Shown: positions 19,119 to 27,175 of the stretch, one piece after another
Layout of the letters: each line of letters starts with the position of its first letter
Numbering within the stretch: the first letter of the stretch is position 1
Assembly: GCA_021805565.1 (NCBI GenBank)
Contig: JAJZFA010000064.1
Coordinates: 46,527-110,526 of the forward strand
Direction: 5' to 3'
DNA: 64,000 bases
Source: Pseudomonadota bacterium
GTDB taxonomy: Bacteria > Pseudomonadota > Alphaproteobacteria > Acetobacterales > Acetobacteraceae
Translations under genes and position numbers: made by a program
The notes under the pieces: model-generated
The model's database searches: none
What the model was told of the DNA's origin: nothing
What the model saw: the letters and a program-made list of their open reading frames with translations, nothing else

Positions 19119-20668
19119 TTTCTCTCCTTGGCGGACAGGTCGTCCAGCGATTCCTCATAGGCTCGCGCGAACGCCTTCCCGAACACACTGTCGAAATCAT
19201 CGCTCAGCGCCTGAACCGTCCGGGCGTGGAGCGATTCATAGATATCCCAGGCGCGCGCCTTGCGCTGGCCGGGCAGCACGCTGATACCGCCGCCCTGATC
19301 GGCGACGGCGCGGACCTTGTCCGGATGGAGGCCGTCCATCACGGCACGAACCGCGGACTGCATCGCGGCCATCGACGCGAGTTCATGCAAGCGAATGTCG
19401 CGCAATGCGTCGGTGACCGCGGCCGCGGCCGTCATATCGGTTCGCCGTCCGACGCCAAGCAGAGCGGCGATCGCATCGTCGTCATCGGCCGAGAATTTCA
19501 GCGGGTTATTACCGCGGGCGCGGATCATGGTCTGTTCGATCCGGAATTCGCTTTTAATGGCGGCGCGCGCGATCAGCACCGATCGCAGGCCGGCGACAAG
19601 CGCGCGAAAGGCCTCGCCGAGCCGTTGGAATGTCGCGCTGGGGTCGGCCGGTTTGGCATCCGGGAGACCGACTCCAGCCAGAAACGCCGACAGTAGCGCC
19701 GCATCGGCGACGGCCTGCCCTGACACCAGCGGCGAGTGCGCTGCTACGGCCGGAGCTGGCGGCGGCACAGCCGGTGCGGCCGCTTCGACAAAAGGGTCCA
19801 GACTCGGCGAGTCTGGCAATGTGGCGATGGCCGGGTTCGGGACGACCGGCGCGGGAACGGACGGAGGTACGACCGCGGCGGGAGGTTCTTCCAGAAACGG
19901 GTCGGATCCGAACGCATCGGGGAGCAAAGCGGCCGGGGCTAACGGCTGTACCGGTACGGACGCAGGCGACACCGTCTCTGGTCCGGACGGCGGCTCGGCA
20001 GTGGGTCCGCCGATGCCTTCCAGCAGGTCGTCTTCCCAGTTGTCCGGCAACAGGCCGGTGGCGGGAATCGATCCACCGCTTATCGGCAAAATCTGGCCGG
20101 TGGGTGCCGGTGGGCGCATGGCGTCCTCCAGCACCGATGAATGGTCGGGCTGGGTCTGCTGCTCAAATGAAGTGCCAAACGATGTGGTGCCGAACGGCGG
20201 GGCGGCGTCGAGCGAGCCGAAGGATTCATGGAACGGATCTTCGAAGGCGTCGTCCGGTATCGAAGCCGCAAATCCCGATGGTGCCGGGTTGACAAAATCG
20301 TATGGGTCGGGATCGGCGGCGGCGAACCCGGGGTCGTTCCTAAATGCGTCTGAATCGTGCAGATGGACTTCGATTTCGTAGGGTCCTGCCCGCAGGCGAT
20401 CGCGGTCCCGAAGGGTTCGCTTGTTTCCCTTGCCGATTGGCGCGGTGTCATGGTTGACGAATGTTCCGTTCGAACTATCGTCTGTAATCTGCCAGCCGCC
20501 GGCACGGAACATGGCGGAAAAATGCCGCCGCGACACCATTTGATCGGGGTCTGCCAGCACCCAGTCCACACCGGGACCGCGGCCGACCGAAAGCTCTCCG
20601 CCATTGAGAATTCGTGTCTCGGGCGTCACGGCCGGCGGGCACCGCAACACGGTCAGGGTGAGAGGCAT
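19115..20668 (-). CDS. fha: T6SS FHA-domain scaffold protein Fha (TagH)
   Basis: A 517-residue protein with an N-terminal forkhead-associated domain (SVGRGPGVDWVLADPDQMVSRRH at ~27-50, then NGTFVN at ~63), which binds phosphothreonine. The middle, ~110-330, is a long Pro/Ala-rich disordered linker. The C-terminal domain (LFAFL-type AFLAGVGL..., then KPADPSATFQRLGEAFRALV and FRIEQTMIRARGNNPLKFS) is the conserved TagH/ImpI C-terminal module. Fha is the usual substrate of PpkA and promotes TssM-TssL assembly. It shares a TGATG junction with the upstream small gene. Confidence 0.92.
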   Translation of the reverse strand: MPLTLTVLRCPPAVTPETRILNGGELSVGRGPGVDWVLADPDQMVSRRHFSAMFRAGGWQITDDSSNGTFVNHDTAPIGKGNKRTLRDRDRLRAGPYEIEVHLHDSDAFRNDPGFAAADPDPYDFVNPAPSGFAASIPDDAFEDPFHESFGSLDAAPPFGTTSFGTSFEQQTQPDHSSVLEDAMRPPAPTGQILPISGGSIPATGLLPDNWEDDLLEGIGGPTAEPPSGPETVSPASVPVQPLAPAALLPDAFGSDPFLEEPPAAVVPPSVPAPVVPNPAIATLPDSPSLDPFVEAAAPAVPPPAPAVAAHSPLVSGQAVADAALLSAFLAGVGLPDAKPADPSATFQRLGEAFRALVAGLRSVLIARAAIKSEFRIEQTMIRARGNNPLKFSADDDDAIAALLGVGRRTDMTAAAAVTDALRDIRLHELASMAAMQSAVRAVMDGLHPDKVRAVADQGGGISVLPGQRKARAWDIYESLHARTVQALSDDFDSVFGKAFARAYEESLDDLSAKERK

Positions 20669-21258
20669 CAGCTATCCTCTGGGGTCAGCCGGCCCGGTCC
20701 ACCCGCGGCGATATTGCGGCCGCTTTCCAGAAAGCGCCGCAGCCGCGCGATACGGCGGCTGACATCGCCGCGAACCGAAGATAGAGCCACGGCGCCGGAC
20801 ACAGCGGTGCCGGTCAAATGCGGCGCCGGCGGAACATTGGCCTGACCTTCGGGGGCCATGGATTCGCCGCTCCAGAATGCGGCAACTCCGCTCCAGGCTT
20901 CCGGCGTCCCGAACTCGCTGGTCTGCGCATGGGCCATGGCGGTTCGTCGGGCGGCGTCGGTCTGCTGGCGCACCCAAAGTTCGGCGGCCTCGCGCGCCGC
21001 GCGATCCGGTTCTGGCAGATCCAGTGGGGCGGTATGCGACGCGCACATGCAGGCCCACCAGACCGATTCTCGCTTTGGCAGTGCATATGCGATCACCCGG
21101 GCGGCTTCCAGGAGGAAACCACCCGATTCTAGCGCTGCCAGGGCCTCGGGCACGGTACCGCACCCCTGCACAGTGGACTTCGCGCCCACCGGTAGATCCA
21201 GGCGAGGCAACAGTCCTGGGAAGTCTGTCGCGTTGAATTTTTTCAAGGCGTCTGACAT
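20668..21258 (-). CDS. Small T6SS-locus protein of unknown function (DUF6931-like)
   Basis: A 196-residue cytoplasmic protein with no signal peptide or membrane segment. It has an Ala-rich helical centre with the pattern WWACMCASH...AAREAAELWV and AWSGVAAFWSGESM, and it ends in a helix RRIARLRRFLESGRNIA. I recall similar W-A-C/AAELWV proteins annotated as DUF6931 in T6SS clusters, but I cannot confirm this here. It sits 1 bp after vgrG and is joined to fha by TGATG, so it is almost certainly co-translated with T6SS genes. An adaptor or chaperone role for VgrG cargo is possible, purely from position. Confidence 0.75.
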   Translation of the reverse strand: MSDALKKFNATDFPGLLPRLDLPVGAKSTVQGCGTVPEALAALESGGFLLEAARVIAYALPKRESVWWACMCASHTAPLDLPEPDRAAREAAELWVRQQTDAARRTAMAHAQTSEFGTPEAWSGVAAFWSGESMAPEGQANVPPAPHLTGTAVSGAVALSSVRGDVSRRIARLRRFLESGRNIAAGGPGRLTPEDS

Positions 21259-21259
21259 G

Positions 21260-23446
21260 TCAGTTCAACATCATGATGCCACCCTTGAGGGTGAGCATTC
21301 CGTCGCCGGAAACAGTTGTCATGGGTGCCTTCAGGGTCGCCATCGCCGTGCCGGCGACTTTGACCATAGTACCATTGATGGCGACGCCGGTTTGATCGAT
21401 TTTGATCGAATTTCCACCGACTGTCAGGGTGATGGATTGCATCGCCTGTACCTCGATCTTGCCCGCATCGGCCTTGATGGACAGATTGCCCAGCTTGACA
21501 TCCAGCGTGTCGTTGCCCTGATCGACGGTGACCGAGCGATTGCCGGTTTTCACGTCGAGCGTGTGGTCGCCCTGGCCCACCGTGATAACCTGATTGCCAG
21601 TTTTTACATCGACCGTATGGTCGCCTTGCCCGATTGTTACCGACCGGTTGCCAGTTTTGACGTTCAGTGAGTCGTTTCCCACGTCCACGGCAACAGATCG
21701 ATTACCGACTTTGACATCCAGTTTGTCATCGCCATTTTCGATGGTGACCGTGCGGTTCTGCCCGATCTTCACCGTTTCGTCCTTTTTGACGTTAACGATG
21801 CGGCAGTTATCGACTTTCAGGGTTTGGTCGTTCTCTACCTCGGTCGTCAGATCCTTTTCCGCGTGCAGAAAGACGAGTTCGCTGCCCTTCTTGTCGTCGA
21901 AGGTAAATTCGCTGAAATTCGCCGCACCGCCGCTCAGGCTGGACCGGGTGCGGAACCCCAGCTTGGTCTTATCGCTTTCGCTATAAATGGGAGTGTCGCG
22001 GCCGTTGTACAGGCCGCCGACGACAATCGGGCGGTCTGGATCGCCATCGACGAAGGCGACCGCGACCTCGGTGCCGACGCGCGGGATGAATTGCGCGCCC
22101 CAGCCCTTGCCGGCCCAGGGTTGAATGACTCGCGCCCACACGGATTGGCCACCGGCTGCCTCTGCCCGGTGATCCCAGTAGAAGCGGATTTTAACCCTGG
22201 CCAGCGCGTCGGTGTAGATTTCCTCCCCGCTTTGGCTTTTCACCTCGGCGCCGGCGGCACTGTTGGGGCCGAGTACAATGGCGGTGTGGATGCCGTCCAT
22301 GCGCGGACGCGGCGTCAGGAAGGGCTGACGCCATGGAACCGAGACGGGAAAGAAACTGCACGTATTGCCGTATGTGGGCGGTGCGCCCTGGGTTAGCCAT
22401 GTGTCGTCGGTTGCGTGATGGCTAACGGAGCGGATGACATACGTGTTATCGTAGGTGCTGGCCGGGCGGCTGGCGAGTTTGACCTTGCCGCCAGGCACCA
22501 GCTTACCAAACCGGCTTCCACCGTCGAAGAGTGCGGCATGCGCTTCGGCGGCCTCCATCTCCCACTGCGCACGATTGGAGACAGTGCCGCTTTCGAAGGT
22601 GTTCGCTGGCCAGCGGAAATCATCGCGCTGCGCCGCCCCCGCGGTCTTAAGCGTGGTTGGTTTATCCGCTTTCAGTACTGTATCCGGCTTTGTCGGGTCG
22701 TAGTCTTTCAACGTCATCTTACCGCGCGCGGTCTGTGCGGGGCGCGACCAACCGGTAATCAGCGTGGCGTCGCTGTCGCCGCCGAGGTGCAGCGTGGCGC
22801 CAGCGATGTCTTTGAACGCACTGGCCTGGTTTGCAACGATCAGTTGGTGGGCGGACGACGAGTGCTCGAAGAAATAGAAATATCCTTCCTCCTCCATCAA
22901 CCGGGACGCGAAGGTCAGATCGCTTTCATTGAACTGTACAGTGTAGTCGCGCGTCGCGCCGGGCGACGGCAGCGTAACATCGGTCAGTCCGGCATCCGAG
23001 AACATCTGCTTGAGGATATCGACAGTGGTCTTCTGCTGGAACACCCGGCAATCGACGGTCTGGCCGAGAAACCATAGCCGGGGAACCAGGACCAAGCGAT
23101 AGACATAGTAGGAATCGCTGGCCTGACCGCGTATCGTGCCATGGCTGCTGACCGTTTGAACGATGCCATGGAAGTTGCGGAGTGGCACTCCCGTGGATTG
23201 CAGCGTGACGCAAACGGGCTTGTCGAGGAGTTGATCGGGATCGATGGAGCCGTTCTGACTGACGACCTGGACTTCAAAATAAAACGTCTGGCCGATCGCT
23301 TCCTGCGCCGACAGAGAAATCGGAATAAGCGCGTCCGCCGCCAACGGGGACGTCATCGTCATCGAAGCGTCAGAGCGAGACCAGGCCGGCAAGGTCAGGC
23401 CGCCCCTGCCACGACCCATTGTCCGGCGAGACCGGATCTGCCGCAC
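21260..23446 (-). CDS. vgrG: T6SS spike protein VgrG (TssI)
   Basis: A VgrG protein of up to 728 residues forming the trimeric tip of the expelled tube. The gp27-like part runs from about 30 to 380 (LSAQEAIGQTFYFEVQVVS, FNESDLTFASRLMEEEGYFYFFEH). The OB-fold/gp5 region follows, with the signature RVKIRFYWDHR, SVWARVIQPWAGKGWGAQFIPRVGTEV and FVDGDPDRPIVVGGLYN. The C-terminal needle contains five 18-residue repeats and ends at GIMMLN without a toxin extension. The first codon is uncertain: GTG at 23446 or ATG at 23419, neither with a strong ribosome site. The candidate effector pair lies just upstream. Confidence 0.94.
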   Translation of the reverse strand: MRQIRSRRTMGRGRGGLTLPAWSRSDASMTMTSPLAADALIPISLSAQEAIGQTFYFEVQVVSQNGSIDPDQLLDKPVCVTLQSTGVPLRNFHGIVQTVSSHGTIRGQASDSYYVYRLVLVPRLWFLGQTVDCRVFQQKTTVDILKQMFSDAGLTDVTLPSPGATRDYTVQFNESDLTFASRLMEEEGYFYFFEHSSSAHQLIVANQASAFKDIAGATLHLGGDSDATLITGWSRPAQTARGKMTLKDYDPTKPDTVLKADKPTTLKTAGAAQRDDFRWPANTFESGTVSNRAQWEMEAAEAHAALFDGGSRFGKLVPGGKVKLASRPASTYDNTYVIRSVSHHATDDTWLTQGAPPTYGNTCSFFPVSVPWRQPFLTPRPRMDGIHTAIVLGPNSAAGAEVKSQSGEEIYTDALARVKIRFYWDHRAEAAGGQSVWARVIQPWAGKGWGAQFIPRVGTEVAVAFVDGDPDRPIVVGGLYNGRDTPIYSESDKTKLGFRTRSSLSGGAANFSEFTFDDKKGSELVFLHAEKDLTTEVENDQTLKVDNCRIVNVKKDETVKIGQNRTVTIENGDDKLDVKVGNRSVAVDVGNDSLNVKTGNRSVTIGQGDHTVDVKTGNQVITVGQGDHTLDVKTGNRSVTVDQGNDTLDVKLGNLSIKADAGKIEVQAMQSITLTVGGNSIKIDQTGVAINGTMVKVAGTAMATLKAPMTTVSGDGMLTLKGGIMMLN
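21461..21730 (-). repeat. Five 54-bp coding repeats in the VgrG needle
   Basis: Five consecutive 18-residue units of the form (N/D)(D/H)xLDVKxGNRSVxVxxG are encoded here. They continue the beta-prism of the gp5-like needle, so each unit lengthens the spike. The copies are similar but not identical at DNA level, which suggests an older expansion kept in frame. Confidence 0.8.
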
Positions 23447-23543
23447 CTTCGCGATTTATCGGATGCCATGCGTCCCCCTTTTTGACCGGCTCACACGCTG
23501 AACATTGCTGGGCTCCCCGGGTCCCGACCAAGCGTAACCCGAT

Positions 23544-23571
23544 ATATTATCGCTATCCAACATTGTTCCAA
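23544..23571 (-). promoter_or_regulatory. Candidate sigma-70 promoter for vgrG
   Basis: In the 272-bp gap before vgrG, the minus strand reads TTGGAA, 16 bases, TAATAT, about 100 bp before the start codon. Both boxes match the consensus at four of six bases and the patch is AT-rich against a GC-rich background. The vgrG-to-pppA arm could therefore be transcribed separately from the effector/kinase genes upstream. Confidence 0.35.
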
Positions 23572-23718
23572 ACCACGGCGGATTGAATCGCTTCCCTACA
23601 TGATACTCCTAACACGGCGCGCGAACATTTCAAACGCCATACATTGCGGGCACCGTACACTCCGATCGCCCAGACGTGTCGATTTTCAACTCCGCAACGA
23701 GTTGATGGTCGCAAACGA

Positions 23719-24069
23719 TCATCCACGGCCGAACAGGAGTCTGAGCGATTGCCGGAAACGGCCACCGGATTTTTTCTGGTGCGGACTTTGGGTCTCGGCG
23801 GGCGTATCGTCGGCGGCCTCTATTTCGGCGATCAGGCGATCCAGCCGGTCATCGAGCAGCGAGGTCCGCCAATCCGCGGGGGGCGGAAACCGGGTTAGGC
23901 AGCTTTTGCGTGCCGCCGCGTCCAGCCCGTTCCAGTACGGGCGCCATACCAAACTGAGCCAGGGTTCACCGGCCTCCCGCCAAAAAAAGTCGTCGGGTGG
24001 TATGCCTGGATAGGATACCCAAGGCGGCCTTATCCTCGGCGGGCCGGTCGGAGTGTCTTGCGTTTCCAC
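23719..24069 (-). CDS. Candidate immunity protein for the LysM effector
   Basis: A 116-residue protein read from the GTG at 24069, one base after the effector stop (TGAGGTGG), so coupled translation is likely. The frame is open further upstream, to 24321, but that part lies inside the effector gene. It is rich in Trp and Pro: WVSYPGIPPDDFFWREAGEP, then VWRPYWNGL and PPADWRTSLLDDRLDRLI. There is no signal peptide, so it would be cytoplasmic. I recognise no characterised family. The immunity role is inferred from size, tight linkage to a putative toxin and location beside vgrG. Confidence 0.65.
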   Translation of the reverse strand: METQDTPTGPPRIRPPWVSYPGIPPDDFFWREAGEPWLSLVWRPYWNGLDAAARKSCLTRFPPPADWRTSLLDDRLDRLIAEIEAADDTPAETQSPHQKKSGGRFRQSLRLLFGRG

Positions 24070-24070
24070 C

Positions 24071-25111
24071 TCAGCGCGATCCCGCGGCCCAATGCGCGAT
24101 CCAATCCGCGCCCATAAAACCCGCCACGCCGAATACAACCGAACCAATGGCGCCGGTAACGACAGCGCCAGGACCGGTTTCGATACCCACCGCGGCACCG
24201 GCCATGCCGCCCAACTCCGCACCGGCGAGGGCACCCGCCCATCCGCCGGCCTGACGCGCGGATTCCATAGCGATCGGGCGCACGGATTGGGTTTCGACGG
24301 AGCGTCGGGCCGCGCTTCCAAGATCGTAAACCGTCAAAACGATGCCGACACCCGATACAAACTGAAAAACCCGGGTCGCCGCCATCGCCGATGCACCTTT
24401 CACGGCTTCGGCGGGTATGGCGCCCTCGATCAGGACTTCCCGGTCGATATTTCGCGACAAGTTCCTGATTCTGGTAATCTTTTCCATCAGTTCCGGATCT
24501 TTCGCGGATCGCGGATTGGCGGCGATACGATCGATGTCCTGGGCTATCTGCTCAGCCTCGACGATCCGGGCGCCCGAAGCCTGGGCTTTCGCCGCATCGA
24601 TCCAGAAGGGCCGTCCGGAAAACCGCGGGGACCCTAACGGTCGCTCGCTCGCGGAAATGAACCGGCTATCGGTGCGGTTTTGGATTACATGCCGCGCGAC
24701 CGACACAGATGAGGAAGGGTCCCGCGGAGTAAATCCGAACCGATCCGGATTCATGATTTGGGCAAGCAACGCGGGATCGACTGGGTCCACCACCAGCGCC
24801 ACGCGTCGGACCAGCTTCCGCGACAGTGGATTTACTTCGTCCGCAAGCACGAAAAAGAACGCCCGACCCGGTATATCGGTGGCGGGCTGGTCCGGCCCGA
24901 GAGGCGCAATTCCCGCGGGTCCGCCGTTTCCGATCGCGGGAAACGCAGCGACGCCACGCCCACCTGGAATGAACAGAACCTGTCCCACATACAACTGCCG
25001 GGCAGGCGAAATGCGGTTGATCAGGGCGATCTTCCGCCAGCCGTTCGCATCGCCGAGAAAGCGCCGGCCCAGGCCTGTCAGCGAATCGCCATACTGAACA
25101 ACGTAATACAT
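24071..25111 (-). CDS. LysM-containing putative T6SS effector with glycine-zipper C-terminus
   Basis: A 346-residue protein with no signal peptide. Residues 1-50 form one LysM-like domain (YYVVQYGDSLTGLGRRFLGD, then NRISPARQLYVGQVLFIPGG), probably for docking to VgrG or peptidoglycan. Residues ~85-195 are a compact domain with HVIQNRTDSRFISAS (141-155), GRPFWIDAAKA and a later EAE. The R...FIS.S...E.E order recalls ADP-ribosyltransferase-type toxins, but this is a motif-level guess. A hydrophobic helix (~247-263) and a Gly/Ala-zipper (~288-336) end the protein, as in many T6SS toxins that must cross a membrane. A small gene follows within one base. Confidence 0.75.
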   Translation of the reverse strand: MYYVVQYGDSLTGLGRRFLGDANGWRKIALINRISPARQLYVGQVLFIPGGRGVAAFPAIGNGGPAGIAPLGPDQPATDIPGRAFFFVLADEVNPLSRKLVRRVALVVDPVDPALLAQIMNPDRFGFTPRDPSSSVSVARHVIQNRTDSRFISASERPLGSPRFSGRPFWIDAAKAQASGARIVEAEQIAQDIDRIAANPRSAKDPELMEKITRIRNLSRNIDREVLIEGAIPAEAVKGASAMAATRVFQFVSGVGIVLTVYDLGSAARRSVETQSVRPIAMESARQAGGWAGALAGAELGGMAGAAVGIETGPGAVVTGAIGSVVFGVAGFMGADWIAHWAAGSR

Positions 25112-25149
25112 TCCGCTCCTCTAGCGCCTCCAGCATCCAGGTCCGGTGG

Positions 25150-27063
25150 CTACTTCGGCAAGGCCTCCACCAGCAACGCATTACCGGCCAGCGTACCATC
25201 GCCGTCACGGACGGCCCTGACCGCCGCTTCGATATCCTTTAGATAAACCGATGCCGGCTCCACGTTACTGGATCGCGGTCGCAAAAACAGCGGCCGCGAG
25301 GACGCAAACGCGACGATCATGTCTGTACCGAACGGAGGAGCAACCTCCCATGCAGGCTGTCCGGGGGGGGGATCGCCCAGTTCGATCTTTTCGCCAGGGC
25401 TGAAAACATGCACCTGATCGGCGACGGTACCCGATGAATCAGCCACCTGTGGATACAAATGCTGCACGTTGCCGTCATGCGCAATATAATCCACACGCAG
25501 ATACCCTGCGAAATTAGGCATGGCGATGCGGGGACGTATATGTTCCCCATCGTGCAGGGCCGTTACATTATAGGCCAGTGTCAGCGCAAGGCGCGGTTCC
25601 GTCGTACCGAACGGGGGTGCGATGGATTGCAGGACCTTCAAAGCCGGACAGAAGACCGGTGCCGCGCCCGCCACATGCCACTGAATCGGCGCCGTTATGG
25701 AATGATCTGCCACCGACCGCCGGAATTCTTCTTGCGCGCCCGGACCGGCGATGCCGCCGATGGTCGCCACACCATCGTCGCGCACTGTTCCTCCGATGAA
25801 CGCGCAGTCCTGGGTGGCGGCGATCTGTGCGAACATATCGCCGGTCGCGGCCGGGCTGACGGTCGCGGGAACCGGGAGCGGCGGCGGTTTGCTCAGCGGT
25901 GCGATGGCCGGGGGCACGGCAGGCGGGGGCACGGCGGCTGTGTCGCCGTGGATCTCCGGCGGGGGCGAAACCAGCGCACCGGGCGATGGTGAAACATGCA
26001 CCGCGGCAAACGGCGCCGGCGGTGATTCGGCCGCGGGACGCAACAAAAAATACGTGCCGCCTCCGCCGGCCAACAGAACCGCCACCGCGGCAACCACCGC
26101 CACCGGCATAAAGCCCCGCTTCGGCGGCGCGACGGCCGGCGGCGCCACGGTGGCAACCGGCGCACGTGCCGCCGGCGGGGTGGGCCTGGACTCGATAATC
26201 GTCGCGTCCTCGATTGGCGCGCCGACGGTGGACGCGGACGCGGCGGCAAGCAAGGCATCGGCGAATACCGTTGCCGTGGCGTACCGGTCGTCTGGCCGCT
26301 TGGCCATTGCCTTCTTCACGACCGCGTCCAGCGCCAGGGGCGCGGTCACCGATATGCGCGATGGCGCCGGTGGGTCGGTATTCAGCGCCTTGTGCATGAT
26401 CGCCGACATTCCGCCCTCGAACGGACGCTCACCGGTCAGCAACTGGTACAGCAGCACACCCGACGAATAAATATCGGTTCGAGAATCGACCGTTTCGGCC
26501 ATGAACTGCTCGGGCGACATATACGCCGGCGTGCCCAGCATGGTACCCGCCTGGGTCATGCTGCTGCTCTCGATCCGGGCAATGCCGAAATCCGCGATCT
26601 TGATGCGGCTTTTGACATGATCGTGGCTTGTCAGCATCAGGTTGGCGGGTTTGATATCGCGATGGACCACGCCGCGTTCGTGGCTGAATTCCAGGCCGGT
26701 CAACAGATCCTGCATAATCCGCAGGATATCGGGTAAACTAAACCGCTCCTGTTTATCCATCAGCGCTTTCAGCGCCGGCCCCTCGACGTATTCCATGACG
26801 ATGTATGCCAGATCGGCGGTCTCGCCGTAGTCGTACACCGACACGATATTGGGGTGCGTCAGGCGCCCGGCGGCCTGGGCCTCCCGCCGAAAGCGGGCGA
26901 TCTGTTCCTGCGTTTCAGGATCGTCCGAGTCCGACACCGGCACGGTCTTGATGGCGACGCGCCGCTGAATGGACGGGTCCCAGCCTTCGTAAACGATCCC
27001 CATGGCGCCGCGGCCAAGAGTGCGCTTGATCTCATATTTTCCGAGTGTCTCGACCGTTTCCAT
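25150..27063 (-). CDS. ppkA: Membrane Ser/Thr protein kinase, PpkA-like, with C-terminal DUF4384
   Basis: A 637-residue eukaryotic-type kinase read from the ATG at 27063, chosen because GAGG precedes it by five bases; the frame is open to 27210. Kinase motifs are complete: GRGAMG (17-22), VAIK (Lys39), HRD (134-136) with KPANL, DFG (158-160) and GTPAYMSPEQ. A Pro/Ala-rich stretch leads to one transmembrane helix (~330-350). The extracytoplasmic C-terminus has the DUF4384 pattern (PSF-like TVADQVHVFSPGE and EVAPPFGTDMIVAFAS). It lies 38 bp before the effector gene. It probably phosphorylates Fha, opposite to PppA, but could equally serve the CHAT/TPS genes it follows. Confidence 0.88.
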   Translation of the reverse strand: METVETLGKYEIKRTLGRGAMGIVYEGWDPSIQRRVAIKTVPVSDSDDPETQEQIARFRREAQAAGRLTHPNIVSVYDYGETADLAYIVMEYVEGPALKALMDKQERFSLPDILRIMQDLLTGLEFSHERGVVHRDIKPANLMLTSHDHVKSRIKIADFGIARIESSSMTQAGTMLGTPAYMSPEQFMAETVDSRTDIYSSGVLLYQLLTGERPFEGGMSAIMHKALNTDPPAPSRISVTAPLALDAVVKKAMAKRPDDRYATATVFADALLAAASASTVGAPIEDATIIESRPTPPAARAPVATVAPPAVAPPKRGFMPVAVVAAVAVLLAGGGGTYFLLRPAAESPPAPFAAVHVSPSPGALVSPPPEIHGDTAAVPPPAVPPAIAPLSKPPPLPVPATVSPAATGDMFAQIAATQDCAFIGGTVRDDGVATIGGIAGPGAQEEFRRSVADHSITAPIQWHVAGAAPVFCPALKVLQSIAPPFGTTEPRLALTLAYNVTALHDGEHIRPRIAMPNFAGYLRVDYIAHDGNVQHLYPQVADSSGTVADQVHVFSPGEKIELGDPPPGQPAWEVAPPFGTDMIVAFASSRPLFLRPRSSNVEPASVYLKDIEAAVRAVRDGDGTLAGNALLVEALPK

Positions 27064-27175
27064 GCGCGCCTCGTATCGATAGGACATTGTAGCGCCGTCA
27101 GACGGGATGCGCGAGGCCGGTACCGACGGCCGACGCCGGTCCTTCGACCGCTCGGTGGCCGCGATAGCGCGTGTG

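Noticed and set aside
24070..24321. Upstream extension of the immunity-candidate frame into the effector gene
   Set aside because: It runs antisense-free but out of frame through the effector C-terminus and looks like a composition artefact. The GTG at 24069 gives a compact protein.
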